36,964 nt of DNA from Bacteroidales bacterium UBA4231 (GTDB lineage: Bacteria; Bacteroidota; Bacteroidia; Bacteroidales; UBA932). The stretch covers positions 1 to 36,964 of the forward strand of contig DGXN01000026.1 in the NCBI GenBank assembly GCA_002396335.1. Reading direction: 5' to 3'. Below the pieces are notes generated by a model that was given only the letters and a program-made list of their open reading frames with translations, had not been told where the DNA came from and did no database searches. Shown in pieces: positions 7,092 to 16,700 of the stretch. A program made the translations under genes and the position numbers. The stretch's first letter is position 1; every line of letters begins with the position of its first letter.

Positions 7092-8468
7092 ATGTTAAAA
7101 TTTCTCCAACAGCCGGCCTACCTGCCGGCACAGACCGGTCCTGAGGCCGACGCCAAGTACAAACGCCTGCGTCTGCAGGTGTTCCTCGGCGCTTTCATCG
7201 GCTACGCCGGTTTCTACCTGGTAAGAAAGAACCTTTCCATGGCCATTCCGGCCATGGCGCCCCTGGGCTTTGAAAAGACGGAGCTGGGCTTCGTCCTGGG
7301 TCTGAATGCCGCCGCATACGCCCTTTCGAAGTTCCTGATGGGAAGCGTATCGGACCGCTCCAACGCCCGCATCTTCCTGCCCCTCGGCCTGATCCTGACG
7401 GCCATCTCCATGTGCTTCATGATTGTCCCCATCCAGTGGATCGGAGCCGACCACAAAGCCCTGGCCATCCTGGTGATGGGCGTGCTGAACGCCTGCGTGG
7501 GCTGGTTCAACGGCATGGGCTGGCCTCCCTGCGGACGCGTCATGACGCACTGGTTCTCTCCCGGAGAAAGAGGAACCATGATGAGCATCTGGAACTGTGC
7601 CCACAATGTGGGCGGTGCCCTGGTGGGTCCCATGGCCACCTACGGCGCAGCCTGGTTCGGCAGCTGGTTCTACGGCGCCCACACGGAACTGTACTTCCTC
7701 ATCGGCACCTTCGCCTTCCCGGCAGCTGTGGCCGTTTTCATCGCCCTGCTGGCCTACATCCTCCTCAGAGACACCCCGCAGTCCTGCGGCCTGCCTTCCG
7801 TGGAAGCCTGGAAGAATGATTATCCCAAGAACTACTCGGTCAAACACGAAGAGACCCTCACGGCCAAGGAAATCTTCTTCCAGTACGTGCTGAACAACAA
7901 ATTCCTCTGGTACATCGCCCTTGCGAACGCCTTCGTGTACATGGTCCGCTACGGTTGCCTGGACTGGGCGCCCACCATCCTCACGGAAAAGGGCATCGAC
8001 CTCAAGAGCGCCGGCTGGGCCTACTTCGCCTATGAATTCGCCGCCATCCCCGGAACCCTTCTCTGCGGTTGGATGTCCGACAAACTCTTCAAGGGAAAAC
8101 GGGCCCTCCCCACCATGCTGTTCATGGGACTGGTCCTAGTTTTCATCGTCCTCTACTGGCAGTTCATCGACAACCTCACCATGGTCATTATCAGCCTAAT
8201 CGGGATCGGCTTCTTCATTTACGGCCCGGTGATGCTGATCGGCGTCCAGGCGCTGGACCTGGCTCCGAAGAACGCCGCCGGAACCGCCGCAGGCCTCACC
8301 GGATTCTTCGGCTATTTCCTGGGCACCTTCATCCTTGCGAATACGGTTATCGGCTGGGTGGCCCAGACCGCCGGCTGGAACTGGACATTCCTCCTGCTGA
8401 TCGCCGCCTGCCTGCTGGCCATCTTCTTCATGGGCCTTACCCTGAAGGAAGAGAAGCGTGCAGCGTAA
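7092..8468 (+). CDS. glpT: Glycerol-3-phosphate:phosphate antiporter (MFS)
   Basis: Inner-membrane transporter that imports glycerol-3-phosphate in exchange for phosphate. The 458 residues (E. coli GlpT 452) contain the organophosphate:Pi antiporter signature. Arg45 in GFYLVRKNLSMA falls at the same position as E. coli Arg45. Arg286 in MVRYGCLDWAPTIL corresponds to Arg269, and His171 in NCAHNVGG to His165. Twelve hydrophobic segments can be followed. The ATG at 7092 is chosen over the frame extension to 6990 because it restores the family N-terminus and does not overlap glpC. Its place in glpABCT means imported substrate goes straight to the dehydrogenase; UhpT-like specificity is less likely for that reason. 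Confidence 0.93.
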   Translation: MLKFLQQPAYLPAQTGPEADAKYKRLRLQVFLGAFIGYAGFYLVRKNLSMAIPAMAPLGFEKTELGFVLGLNAAAYALSKFLMGSVSDRSNARIFLPLGLILTAISMCFMIVPIQWIGADHKALAILVMGVLNACVGWFNGMGWPPCGRVMTHWFSPGERGTMMSIWNCAHNVGGALVGPMATYGAAWFGSWFYGAHTELYFLIGTFAFPAAVAVFIALLAYILLRDTPQSCGLPSVEAWKNDYPKNYSVKHEETLTAKEIFFQYVLNNKFLWYIALANAFVYMVRYGCLDWAPTILTEKGIDLKSAGWAYFAYEFAAIPGTLLCGWMSDKLFKGKRALPTMLFMGLVLVFIVLYWQFIDNLTMVIISLIGIGFFIYGPVMLIGVQALDLAPKNAAGTAAGLTGFFGYFLGTFILANTVIGWVAQTAGWNWTFLLLIAACLLAIFFMGLTLKEEKRAA

Positions 8469-8484
8469 AACGCTGACCATTAAA

Positions 8485-8522
8485 AAGAAAGACGCAAACC
8501 CGTAAAGGTTTGCGTCTTTCTT
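8485..8522. terminator. Bidirectional terminator between glpT and the BACON lipoprotein gene
   Basis: A perfect 16-bp stem (AAGAAAGACGCAAACC with GGTTTGCGTCTTTCTT) and 6-nt loop CGTAAA. The arms carry A-rich and T-rich outer ends, so both convergent transcripts get a T-rich tail. It lies 16 nt after the glpT stop and 15 nt after the minus-strand gene stop at 8538. Confidence 0.9.
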
Positions 8523-8537
8523 ATTGGCATTCGGAAA

Positions 8538-11500
8538 CTACCGGACTTCCGTCACAACCAGTTCCAGGCCGTCTACCCGGATATTGGCAGTACCGATGTC
8601 GGTAATCCTGAGGTTCAACTTGTCAACTCCGTCGGCAATGGTGACCGTGCAAGTAACCGTATAGGTATTCTTGGTCGCCAGGTCTAACTTGGGAACCGAA
8701 GTCGCACTGAGTTCACCTACCGTTACGCCCGTTGTCGCGCTGGTCACCTGATGGCTGGCCAGCTGGGTATTGCTCCTGTAGGTGAAGGTAGCCGTCTTCA
8801 CGCCCGCACACGGGATTCCGCTGATATCAAGATAGCCGCCATTTTTGGCTACCAGCAGATTGTAGCGGTAGTCCTCATTGGTGATATTGGCCGCAGTATT
8901 ATAGAAGACCAGGCCGTCCGCTTTCAGGGCCGTCCCGGAACCGCCTTCGGCATACGTTACGTCCACGTTGCCAAAGGTCTTGGTTGTCCGGGCATCGGAG
9001 GCGCTGTAGGCCGAAGGCGTCTGATTGGCCGTCGCACCCTGCCACCACTCCGTGAAAAGGCTGGTTCCCACTTCAACCGAAGCTTCGGGGTCGGCCACCT
9101 TGATGTTATCCAGATACCAGCGGTTCTGCTTGCGCGTGGAAGTGACGGACGGGTCGGTATTGGTCGGACGGATGGTGATGCGCGTTTCGGGAGTGGCACC
9201 CAGGATCTTGACCTTCGCATGCTGCCATTCGAGGGTGGTCTGGTCGCCTTCCGTCGGCTGGGCCGACTCGATATTCCCGCTTACCGCCGTTCCGGTCGCG
9301 GCAATGGTACCGCCGCCGCTCACGGTCACCGTCAGGGTCATGATATCCGGCTTGCTGGCCGCGGTCATGCACCAGGCCCAGTCGAAGCTCAGTTCCACAT
9401 CCTTCGTACCCGTGACATTCTTCAGGGCAGGCAGAATGATACCGGAGTTGTAAGAAGTCTTGCCGAACTTGAGGTAGTTCTTCATCATGTACAGGGTCTG
9501 CTTGTTTCCGTTGTCCGGCGTTCCGTCAGACCAGTCCTGACCCTTCCAACCCCAGATATAGCCATAGCCACGCCGCTGCAGTTCGGCCAGGGCGGGTGCC
9601 AGGGCTTCCGTAAACATGTTCTTGGCAGAACCTACCGTGTTGGATGTAATGTCATCCGGAGCATCGGCAGACCAGGTGGAGAGCCATTCGAAGTCGTCCA
9701 TGAAGTAGATACCGGCGGGATACTCGGGCTCGGGCTCCTTGCCGGCCTGCACCAGGGTGAGAACGGATTCCACTTTTTCCGCCTCATTGAAGAAGCGGAC
9801 GGTTCCGGTCCGGGGTTCGGTCGATTCATTGGCCTCATAGGTCACCGTATACTCGAGCCAGTCGACAAGGGCTTTCGTTACGGGGACCGCTTCCACTTTG
9901 ATCCAGGCGTCCGTCGTTTCGGCGCTCACCTCCACGTTGGACTGGACCTTGACGTCAAGGGTACCTTCCAGTTCATTCACTTCGGCCTTGTTGCCGCCGG
10001 AAATGCTCACGAAGGGATCCAGAATCTGGCCGGCAGCGCTCTGCACGACATTCACCACCTTCTCGGAGTCTTCGGACACGATGCGGATGACTCCCTGGCG
10101 GAGTTCGGAAAGCTGGCTTTCCGCGCAGGTCACTTTCACCACCAGGGGCTCACCGGCCACGCCTTCTTCCTGATCCAGAGTAAGCCATTCGGCCGACGTG
10201 GACACGGTAAAGTCATGGTCAGAAGTGATGGTCAGTTCCTTGGGATCGCCGGGCGTTCCGTTGAAGGTGAGGAGGTCAGTGGACGTTTCGATATTGGCAT
10301 ATACGGGATCCTTTTCGATACCGCTGCCCTCCTTGAGGATGATGATGCTGGGTTTGTAGGTGTCGTCGTCGGGGTTGGTCACGGTCAGACGGCTGGAAGC
10401 CGTGGAACGGGCCGCCGTAGTGCCGCCGCCGCCTCTCCAAAGGACGGAACAGCGCAGACGGATCTGCAGATGCTCATTGTTCTTGCGGAAGGTGATGGGC
10501 ATGATGAGCGGCTGGTTGGTGTTGTTCTCATCGGTGGCAATGTGATAAGGAGCTTCCTCACCGGCCTCAGTCGTGTATTTCACATCAGGGGCCAGCTTCC
10601 ATTCCTCTCCGTCCAGATACTCCAGCACCCAGTATTTCATGCCCCACTTGGAGGAACGCATCTCAAAGGAAATCTGGACCTCGGTTCCTGCCTTGACGGC
10701 ACCGTTTCCATAGAACAGCCAGTAGTCGTTCACCCAGGGTCCCGTCACACGGGGATTATCGGCCTGCACGTCCAGATTATAGGAGCCGGCGCCATTCGTA
10801 TGTTCCAGGTCGTAAGGAACATATTCAATGTAGCCGATACCCTGGATGGGGTCGATGCGGGGCGAGTCCTTCGTAAAGGTCTTCGCATAGTTCACGTCTT
10901 TGCCCATCGCCCAGCGAAGCGGATAAGGAATGAGCGTCTCGTCGGTTCCTTCATCTTCCACGGCGGTAGCCACCATGTAACCGGTCCCGGAGGCAACGCC
11001 GACTACAAAACCCGTCACGGTCACTTTGTGGAGGTCAACCTCGGCCATATTCAAAGACGCCAGCGGATCGATCAGCTGCACATTGGCACTTCCCACTTTG
11101 AGCGTCCCGTTCACCAGGGATCCCTTGAGCTGGACATAGAGGACGCCGCCCTTGTACTCCCCTATCTTGGAAGTCATATCGGGCGCGTCGGCATACGTTA
11201 CCTCGCTGTTGGAAAGGACAGTGATTTCGTCCGTATTGAAAACGGGGCCGCCATAGAGGGTGGTCTTGGATCCGTTAAAGGAGAGGACATCGCCCAGTTT
11301 CACACCCGTGCCGGTGGCATAGATGCTGCCGCTGTCATCCTTGAGGACAAAACCGCTTTCCGTCAGGGCGATTACCTGGGCGCCGCTGACTTTGCCGACG
11401 CTTCCGTCTTCGAGGGAAGACAGTTGGGAGAGCGTGTACGTGTCCACACCATAGTAGGTGTCGCCGTCCTGATGGACAGTGATGATCATGCTGCGTTCAC

Positions 11501-11840
11501 GAAAACGGCCCTGCAGGGTGATTTTCCCTTCACGGGGCGTGTCAATGACACTGCCGGTGGCATTGTCCGCCACGGAAATCGTAACGGAACCCATGCCCTG
11601 TCCGGACAGAGGAGACACCTCAATCCACGGACTGTCTACATCAATGGCCCAGTTGCCATCGGCATAGATAGAGAGGGTCTGGGACGGGGCGTCGGTAGCA
11701 GCGAAGACCACATAGGACTCGCTGGCGCCGACCGCCTTGGCTTCCCCCACCTCTTCTTTCTGATTGCAGGAGGCCAGCATAACACCGGCCGTCAAGGCTG
11801 CAAAAGAGTATATTAAAGTTCTGATTTTCATGGTCTTCAT
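8538..11840 (-). CDS. Large BACON-domain surface lipoprotein (SusE/SusF-position binding protein)
   Basis: Probable outer-membrane surface lipoprotein of about 1100 residues. Signal peptide MKTMKIRTLIYSFAALTAG ends in lipobox LASC (Cys25). In order: a BACON-type beta-sandwich (about 45-125, ending TVHQDG), an OB-fold-like region (about 130-300), an unassigned beta-rich region, and two more BACON-like repeats (about 510-600 and 605-700, ending VVQSAAG and TLVQAGK). Two C-terminal beta-rich modules follow, the first with MDDFEW and WYLDNIKVADP, which resembles a jelly-roll binding fold. I see no catalytic motif. The frame runs upstream to a TTG inside susD; the ATG at 11840, 4 nt after the susD stop, gives the proper signal peptide. 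Position after SusD is where surface ligand-binding proteins normally sit. Its ligand cannot be told from sequence. Confidence 0.85.
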   Translation of the reverse strand: MKTMKIRTLIYSFAALTAGVMLASCNQKEEVGEAKAVGASESYVVFAATDAPSQTLSIYADGNWAIDVDSPWIEVSPLSGQGMGSVTISVADNATGSVIDTPREGKITLQGRFRERSMIITVHQDGDTYYGVDTYTLSQLSSLEDGSVGKVSGAQVIALTESGFVLKDDSGSIYATGTGVKLGDVLSFNGSKTTLYGGPVFNTDEITVLSNSEVTYADAPDMTSKIGEYKGGVLYVQLKGSLVNGTLKVGSANVQLIDPLASLNMAEVDLHKVTVTGFVVGVASGTGYMVATAVEDEGTDETLIPYPLRWAMGKDVNYAKTFTKDSPRIDPIQGIGYIEYVPYDLEHTNGAGSYNLDVQADNPRVTGPWVNDYWLFYGNGAVKAGTEVQISFEMRSSKWGMKYWVLEYLDGEEWKLAPDVKYTTEAGEEAPYHIATDENNTNQPLIMPITFRKNNEHLQIRLRCSVLWRGGGGTTAARSTASSRLTVTNPDDDTYKPSIIILKEGSGIEKDPVYANIETSTDLLTFNGTPGDPKELTITSDHDFTVSTSAEWLTLDQEEGVAGEPLVVKVTCAESQLSELRQGVIRIVSEDSEKVVNVVQSAAGQILDPFVSISGGNKAEVNELEGTLDVKVQSNVEVSAETTDAWIKVEAVPVTKALVDWLEYTVTYEANESTEPRTGTVRFFNEAEKVESVLTLVQAGKEPEPEYPAGIYFMDDFEWLSTWSADAPDDITSNTVGSAKNMFTEALAPALAELQRRGYGYIWGWKGQDWSDGTPDNGNKQTLYMMKNYLKFGKTSYNSGIILPALKNVTGTKDVELSFDWAWCMTAASKPDIMTLTVTVSGGGTIAATGTAVSGNIESAQPTEGDQTTLEWQHAKVKILGATPETRITIRPTNTDPSVTSTRKQNRWYLDNIKVADPEASVEVGTSLFTEWWQGATANQTPSAYSASDARTTKTFGNVDVTYAEGGSGTALKADGLVFYNTAANITNEDYRYNLLVAKNGGYLDISGIPCAGVKTATFTYRSNTQLASHQVTSATTGVTVGELSATSVPKLDLATKNTYTVTCTVTIADGVDKLNLRITDIGTANIRVDGLELVVTEVR

Positions 11841-11844
11841 CGTA

Positions 11845-13698
11845 TTATTTAGTAGCCCAGCCAGGGTTCTGGACAAGGTTCTCGTTCAACTGGAGTTCCT
11901 TCTCCGGAATCGGGTAGAAGTAATGCTTGCTCTCGTCAAAAGAGTGGCTGACAGATTTCAGGGCATCGCGCACGCCCGAGGTAGCAGGCTCGCCGCTTGC
12001 GGGATCCACCAGATAGAACACTTCGTCCGTGCCTGTCGGATTGGTTTCATCCGGATCAAAAATCTTGAACTTTGTTCCGCTGGCGGAAGAAGAACCCGTG
12101 TAGAACGTGTATTTGCTCTCATCGCCGAAATCATAGGTTCCGGGGCCCGGAATGTACATGCCATAGAAGGGCTGGTTCAGGCAGTAGCCGGCTTTCCAGC
12201 GGACGAGGTCGAAGTAACGGCCGTAGCCCTCCTGGAAGAGCTCGATGGCCCGTTCGCGACGGATCTCAAGGATAACTCCCTGATTGGTGCCGGTCACATT
12301 GGGATAGCCGGTCGTCTCCGACATCAGGTACGGATCCGGGGTGGCATTGGCGGCGGCCATATCCAGATTGGGCATGCCGGCGCGGTCGCGCAGCAGCTTG
12401 ATGGATTTGTCAATGTCGTCCTGCGTGAGGGTTCCCAGCTCGGCCTTGGCTTCCGCAAAGGTCAGAAGGGCCTCCGCATAGCGGTATACCGGCATGTCAT
12501 TCGAGGACTGGTCGGCATAATAAGCGCCCATTGCATAAGGCTGGATGTACTTGATGGTCTGGTAACCGGTCTGGCAGTAGCTGAATTCAGGGCCGTCATT
12601 GCTGACGCCGGGGACCTTCCAGCTGTAGCCGGGGGTCCGGATGGTCTGGGCCAGGCGCGGGTCGCGGCCGCTGACTTCCTCGGCAAAGGGCTTGGTTTCC
12701 CAGCCGGGCAGGTCGGTGAAGCGGCTGCCGTCGGCCATCAGATAGGAATCCACCAGCTTCTTGGTCATGCCGAAACGGGTGGCCGTCTGGTTGGTGATTG
12801 CCCGGGAGCAGTCATGCTTGATTCCCAAAGCTGCGTCGTAATTCACAGCCAGGATAATCTCGTCGGTGGAGGCGTTGTCCGAATTGAACAGCGACAGATA
12901 GTCCGTATCGGGGTGCCCTGTATTGTGAATGGTATAGGCGTTGGAGTTCATAAGTTCCTCCGCGGCATCGGCAGCAAGCGTCAGGTAGTACTGATAGTCG
13001 TGTGTCGACCCGTCGGCTGCCGTATAGGAAGTGGCAAACGGGGCGGGGTCGCTGTGATACTTGCGGAAAGTACCTTCGAAAAGGCAGAACTGTGCCTTCA
13101 GCATCATGGCCGTGTATTTGTTGACGCGGTAGGCGGTCTGGGGCGCAGCGGCCTTTCCGGGAAGGTCACGGATGGCGACATCAATATCCTCGATCATGTG
13201 CGAAAGAACGGTTTCACGGCTGTCTCGGGGGAAATACAGGTCCTCGTCGGCCGATCCGATCTCATGGTCGATCCACGGAACGTCACCGAACTTGCGGACC
13301 ATGTCGGCATAATAGTAAGCACGCCAGAACTTCACCAGGGCGGTGTATTCCTGAACAGCCTTGGGGTCACTGCAATTGTTGATATTGGCAAGAAGGGTAT
13401 TCATCTTGCGCAGGTTGGTGAACGACCAGCCGCCGCCCGAAGCCGGGACGGTGCGGTCGTTTCCTCCGCGGATAAGCGCAGAGGGATTCATGCTCACGAA
13501 AACGTCGCTCTCTTTCTCGTAAGGCGTCTTGTCCAACAGATTGTTATAGAAGGTATTGGAGAAAAGCTGCAAGTCTTCGGCCGTCTTGAAATAAGCATCA
13601 GGCGTAAGCTGTGACTCCGGAGAGAGCGTAAGCACCCGGTCGCAGGAGGCGACAAATACAGAGGCAATGGCCAATAATATGATAGTATGCTTTTTCAT
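11845..13698 (-). CDS. SusD/RagB family outer-membrane nutrient-binding lipoprotein
   Basis: Surface lipoprotein that forms the lid of the SusC channel and binds the ligand. The 617 residues start with a lipoprotein signal MKKHTIILLAIASVFVASC (Cys19), then the SusD hallmark N-terminus LTLSPESQLTPDAYFKTAEDLQLFSN (given here in pieces: SPESQLTPD, YFKTAEDL). Helical TPR-like segments follow, with FWRAYYYADMVRKFGDVPW and the C-terminal family motif ILEIRRERAIELFQEGYGRYFDLVRWK (core RRERAIEL, RYFDLVRW). It begins 11 nt after susC and is followed within 4 nt by the BACON lipoprotein, a tight transcription unit. SusD sequence alone does not reveal the substrate. Confidence 0.95.
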   Translation of the reverse strand: MKKHTIILLAIASVFVASCDRVLTLSPESQLTPDAYFKTAEDLQLFSNTFYNNLLDKTPYEKESDVFVSMNPSALIRGGNDRTVPASGGGWSFTNLRKMNTLLANINNCSDPKAVQEYTALVKFWRAYYYADMVRKFGDVPWIDHEIGSADEDLYFPRDSRETVLSHMIEDIDVAIRDLPGKAAAPQTAYRVNKYTAMMLKAQFCLFEGTFRKYHSDPAPFATSYTAADGSTHDYQYYLTLAADAAEELMNSNAYTIHNTGHPDTDYLSLFNSDNASTDEIILAVNYDAALGIKHDCSRAITNQTATRFGMTKKLVDSYLMADGSRFTDLPGWETKPFAEEVSGRDPRLAQTIRTPGYSWKVPGVSNDGPEFSYCQTGYQTIKYIQPYAMGAYYADQSSNDMPVYRYAEALLTFAEAKAELGTLTQDDIDKSIKLLRDRAGMPNLDMAAANATPDPYLMSETTGYPNVTGTNQGVILEIRRERAIELFQEGYGRYFDLVRWKAGYCLNQPFYGMYIPGPGTYDFGDESKYTFYTGSSSASGTKFKIFDPDETNPTGTDEVFYLVDPASGEPATSGVRDALKSVSHSFDESKHYFYPIPEKELQLNENLVQNPGWATK

Positions 13699-13709
13699 AG
13701 TCGCTTCAT

Positions 13710-16700
13710 TTATTTAACGATACATACAGCTACACGGTTGGACTCGGCCGATGCCGAAGCATCTTTGTCCGAGCCGACGGAAGAGTAACGGATGCGGCTT
13801 TCGGAAATGCCGGCATTCTTAAGCATACGGACAACCGATTCGGCACGGCCGCGAGAAAGCTCACTGTTCCTGCCGGCCGACCCGGTATTGGAATCGGCAT
13901 AACCGGTGATAGTGATGACGGCCTGCGGATTCTCGTCCATAATCTGGCAGATGCGGCCCAGTTTCAAGGCCTCTTCGGGACGGATCTCCGTCTTGCCGAT
14001 CACGAAGTACAGATCGTCGGTGTATTCACCCTGGAGGTTGTTATTCACCACTTTCTCCACTTCGACGACCTTCTCGACAGGAACTTCCACAATCTTTTCC
14101 TTGATGACCTCGCGGACCACTTCACGCACCTCGGGAGCGAGGGTTGAAGGCTGGGCGGAGGCGGTTTTACTCTTGCCGGCCTTGCCGCCGAAAGTAATGT
14201 CCACACCCACCATGAAAGTCTTCTGCCAGGGATAGGAAGTGTTGTTGAGGTCGCTGGTAGGATTTCCGTCACGGTCGAAGCAGCTTTCCGGATCCAGATG
14301 GTCCGTTACCTTGGTGATCGGAGACCAGTAGGCAATGTTCTCACCGGAAACATAGACGCGAATCTGCTCAAAACCGATCTTGTTCAAGAGTTTCTTCGGG
14401 AGGTTATAGCCGACGGTGAGGTTCTTGAAACGCAGGTAACGGATATTCTGGATGTAGCGGTCGTTCACGCGGCCCAGTTCACCGCCGCCATTGGAGGCCA
14501 CATTGGAACGGGGACGGGGGAAGTACGCATTGGGCGTCTCTTCGCTCCAGCAGTTGTCCAGGAAATTCTTGGCCAGGAAGGTAGGATAACCCAGGCTGTA
14601 GGGACCCCAGAAGTCAAAGTTGTAGCGGGAAGGATACCAGTAGTGGTTACCGGTTCCCTCGAAGAAAGCGCTTACGTCGAAACCGGCCCAGGAGAAGCCC
14701 AGCTGGAAGCCATAATGCAGACGGGGCAGCGAGTTGCCCAGATAAATCTGGTCACCGTGCTCGGCCAGGGTGTTCTTGCCGATACCGACGACGCCGTCGC
14801 CGTCCAGGTCGGCATACTTCAGGTCACCGGCCTTCCAGCCGCCGTTCAGGTTGGCGTTGAAGTAAGACTGATCTACGGCCGTGGTATATTCATGGGCCTC
14901 CTCGTCACTGGCGAAAAGGCCGTCCACATGGAAGCCCCAGATTTCACCCAGCTCCATGCCTTCGTAGTAATTGGACAGAAGCTTGGTGGCATTGTTGAAG
15001 CGGGTAATATTGGAACGGAACTCACTGAGGGAGCCTTTGACGAAGTATTCGAAATCTTTGCCGATCAGCTTGAACGAGTCTCTCCAGCTCAGGGAAAGTT
15101 CATAGCCCTTGGTGCGAAGGTCCGCCGCATTCATCTGGGGAACGCCGGCGCCATAGACGGCGGGGAGATCCATGCCGTCCGTAAGCATGCCGTCGGTGTC
15201 GCGGATGTAGGCCTCGCCGGTGAACTCGAGTTTGTTCCCGAAGAAAGCCAGGTCTACGCCCAGGTTGGTCTGCTTGGAGGTTTCCCAGGTCTTGTCGGAG
15301 GCCACCGGATCGTCCAGGTAGGTATACCGGGCCATGGTGGCGTCGCCGAAGTTATACCCGGCGAACGTCTTGAAGTTTACCAGGCGGATGTAGGAGAAGT
15401 TCGCCACATTCTGGTTGCCCAGGGTGCCGTAGGAAGCCCTGATCTTGAAGTTGTTCACCACAGGCCTGATCGCGGCGAAGAAAGGTTCCTCGCTGATGCG
15501 CCAGCCGACGGATACGGAGGGGAAGAAGCCCCACTTGTGACCGGCGGAGAAGCGGGAAGAACCATCATAACGGGCCGACGTTTCAAACAGATAGCGTCCT
15601 TTATAGTCATAGTTCAGACGGCCGAAGAAACCGCTCATCCGCCAGGCAGACTGGTTGCCGCCCACTTCGGGAGCACGGGTGTCCGTGGAGATGAGGGCCA
15701 GGTCTGACAGTTCGGACGTGATGAGGTCGTACCCCTTTGCATACACTCTCTTGTAGTGATAGTCGTCATAGTTGAAACCGCCCATCACCTTCAGGTTGTG
15801 TGCATCGGCGAAGCTGTGTTCGTAAGTGGCATAAGCGTTCACGGTCTGGCGGACATATTCCTGGACGGACTCCGTCATGTAGTTGTCGAACGCACCGGTA
15901 TTCTGATACGTGGCCGTCACACCGGGGTACTGGGAATAGGTAAGGACATTGCGCCGGTGCGTGTCGTGGTTGTTATAGGTACGGTACGTGTAATTGGCCC
16001 TGAGCGAAAGCCCTTTGAGGGGCGTAAGGACGAGTTCCGTGGTGTTGGTCAGGTCAGTGCGCTTCTGAATGTTCAGATTGTTGGAGGCGAAAGCCCAGTG
16101 ACGGCCGTTGGCCACACGGTAACCCAGCGCATCTACACTGTAAAGCCATGTCCCGTCAGGGTTCTGAAGCGGGAAACAGGCCGGAGCATGACGGTCGCCG
16201 AGAGCAAAGGAATCCTGAATGTCAGCTATGCCGGGATAATCGTAGGTTCCTACAAAGAAGTTGGTATTGTTGCTGATGCTGGCCCACGGGGTAATCCGGG
16301 CGTCGATCTTGGCGCGCAGATTGTATTTCTGATACACGTCGGGACGGACCTTTACCATACCCTGCTGCCGGTCGTACTGGCCGGAGAGGTAGTACTTGAC
16401 ATCCTTCGAGCCGCCGCTCACGCTGACGCTGTGGTTGGTGGTCGGGTGTACGTCATTGTACAGTTCATGCCACCAGTCGGTGTTGGCATAGTACTTATAC
16501 TTGCCGTCCTTGATGACGACCCAGGGACGTTCAGGGTTCTCGGTCTTATCGTTGATACGGCTCAGGAGTTCCATCATGTCTTCCTGCGTGTAGTTCACAT
16601 AATTGGAACCCTTGCTCTCGTACCAGAACTTGTTCAGGGTGTACACGGACCAGTAACCCGTGGTTTCCCAGTCGGTGGAGGTAGTGGGCATTTCCACACC

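Noticed and set aside
8751..11816. 1021-codon plus-strand open frame opposite the BACON lipoprotein
   Set aside because: The opposite strand has a signal peptide, lipobox, BACON repeats and operon context. The plus-strand translation has no recognisable domain.
13710..14200. The OmpA domain might be a separate ompA gene joined to susC by a sequencing error
   Set aside because: The frame is continuous from barrel to OmpA domain, with a Bacteroidetes-type linker and no start codon, signal peptide or ribosome-binding site before the OmpA part.
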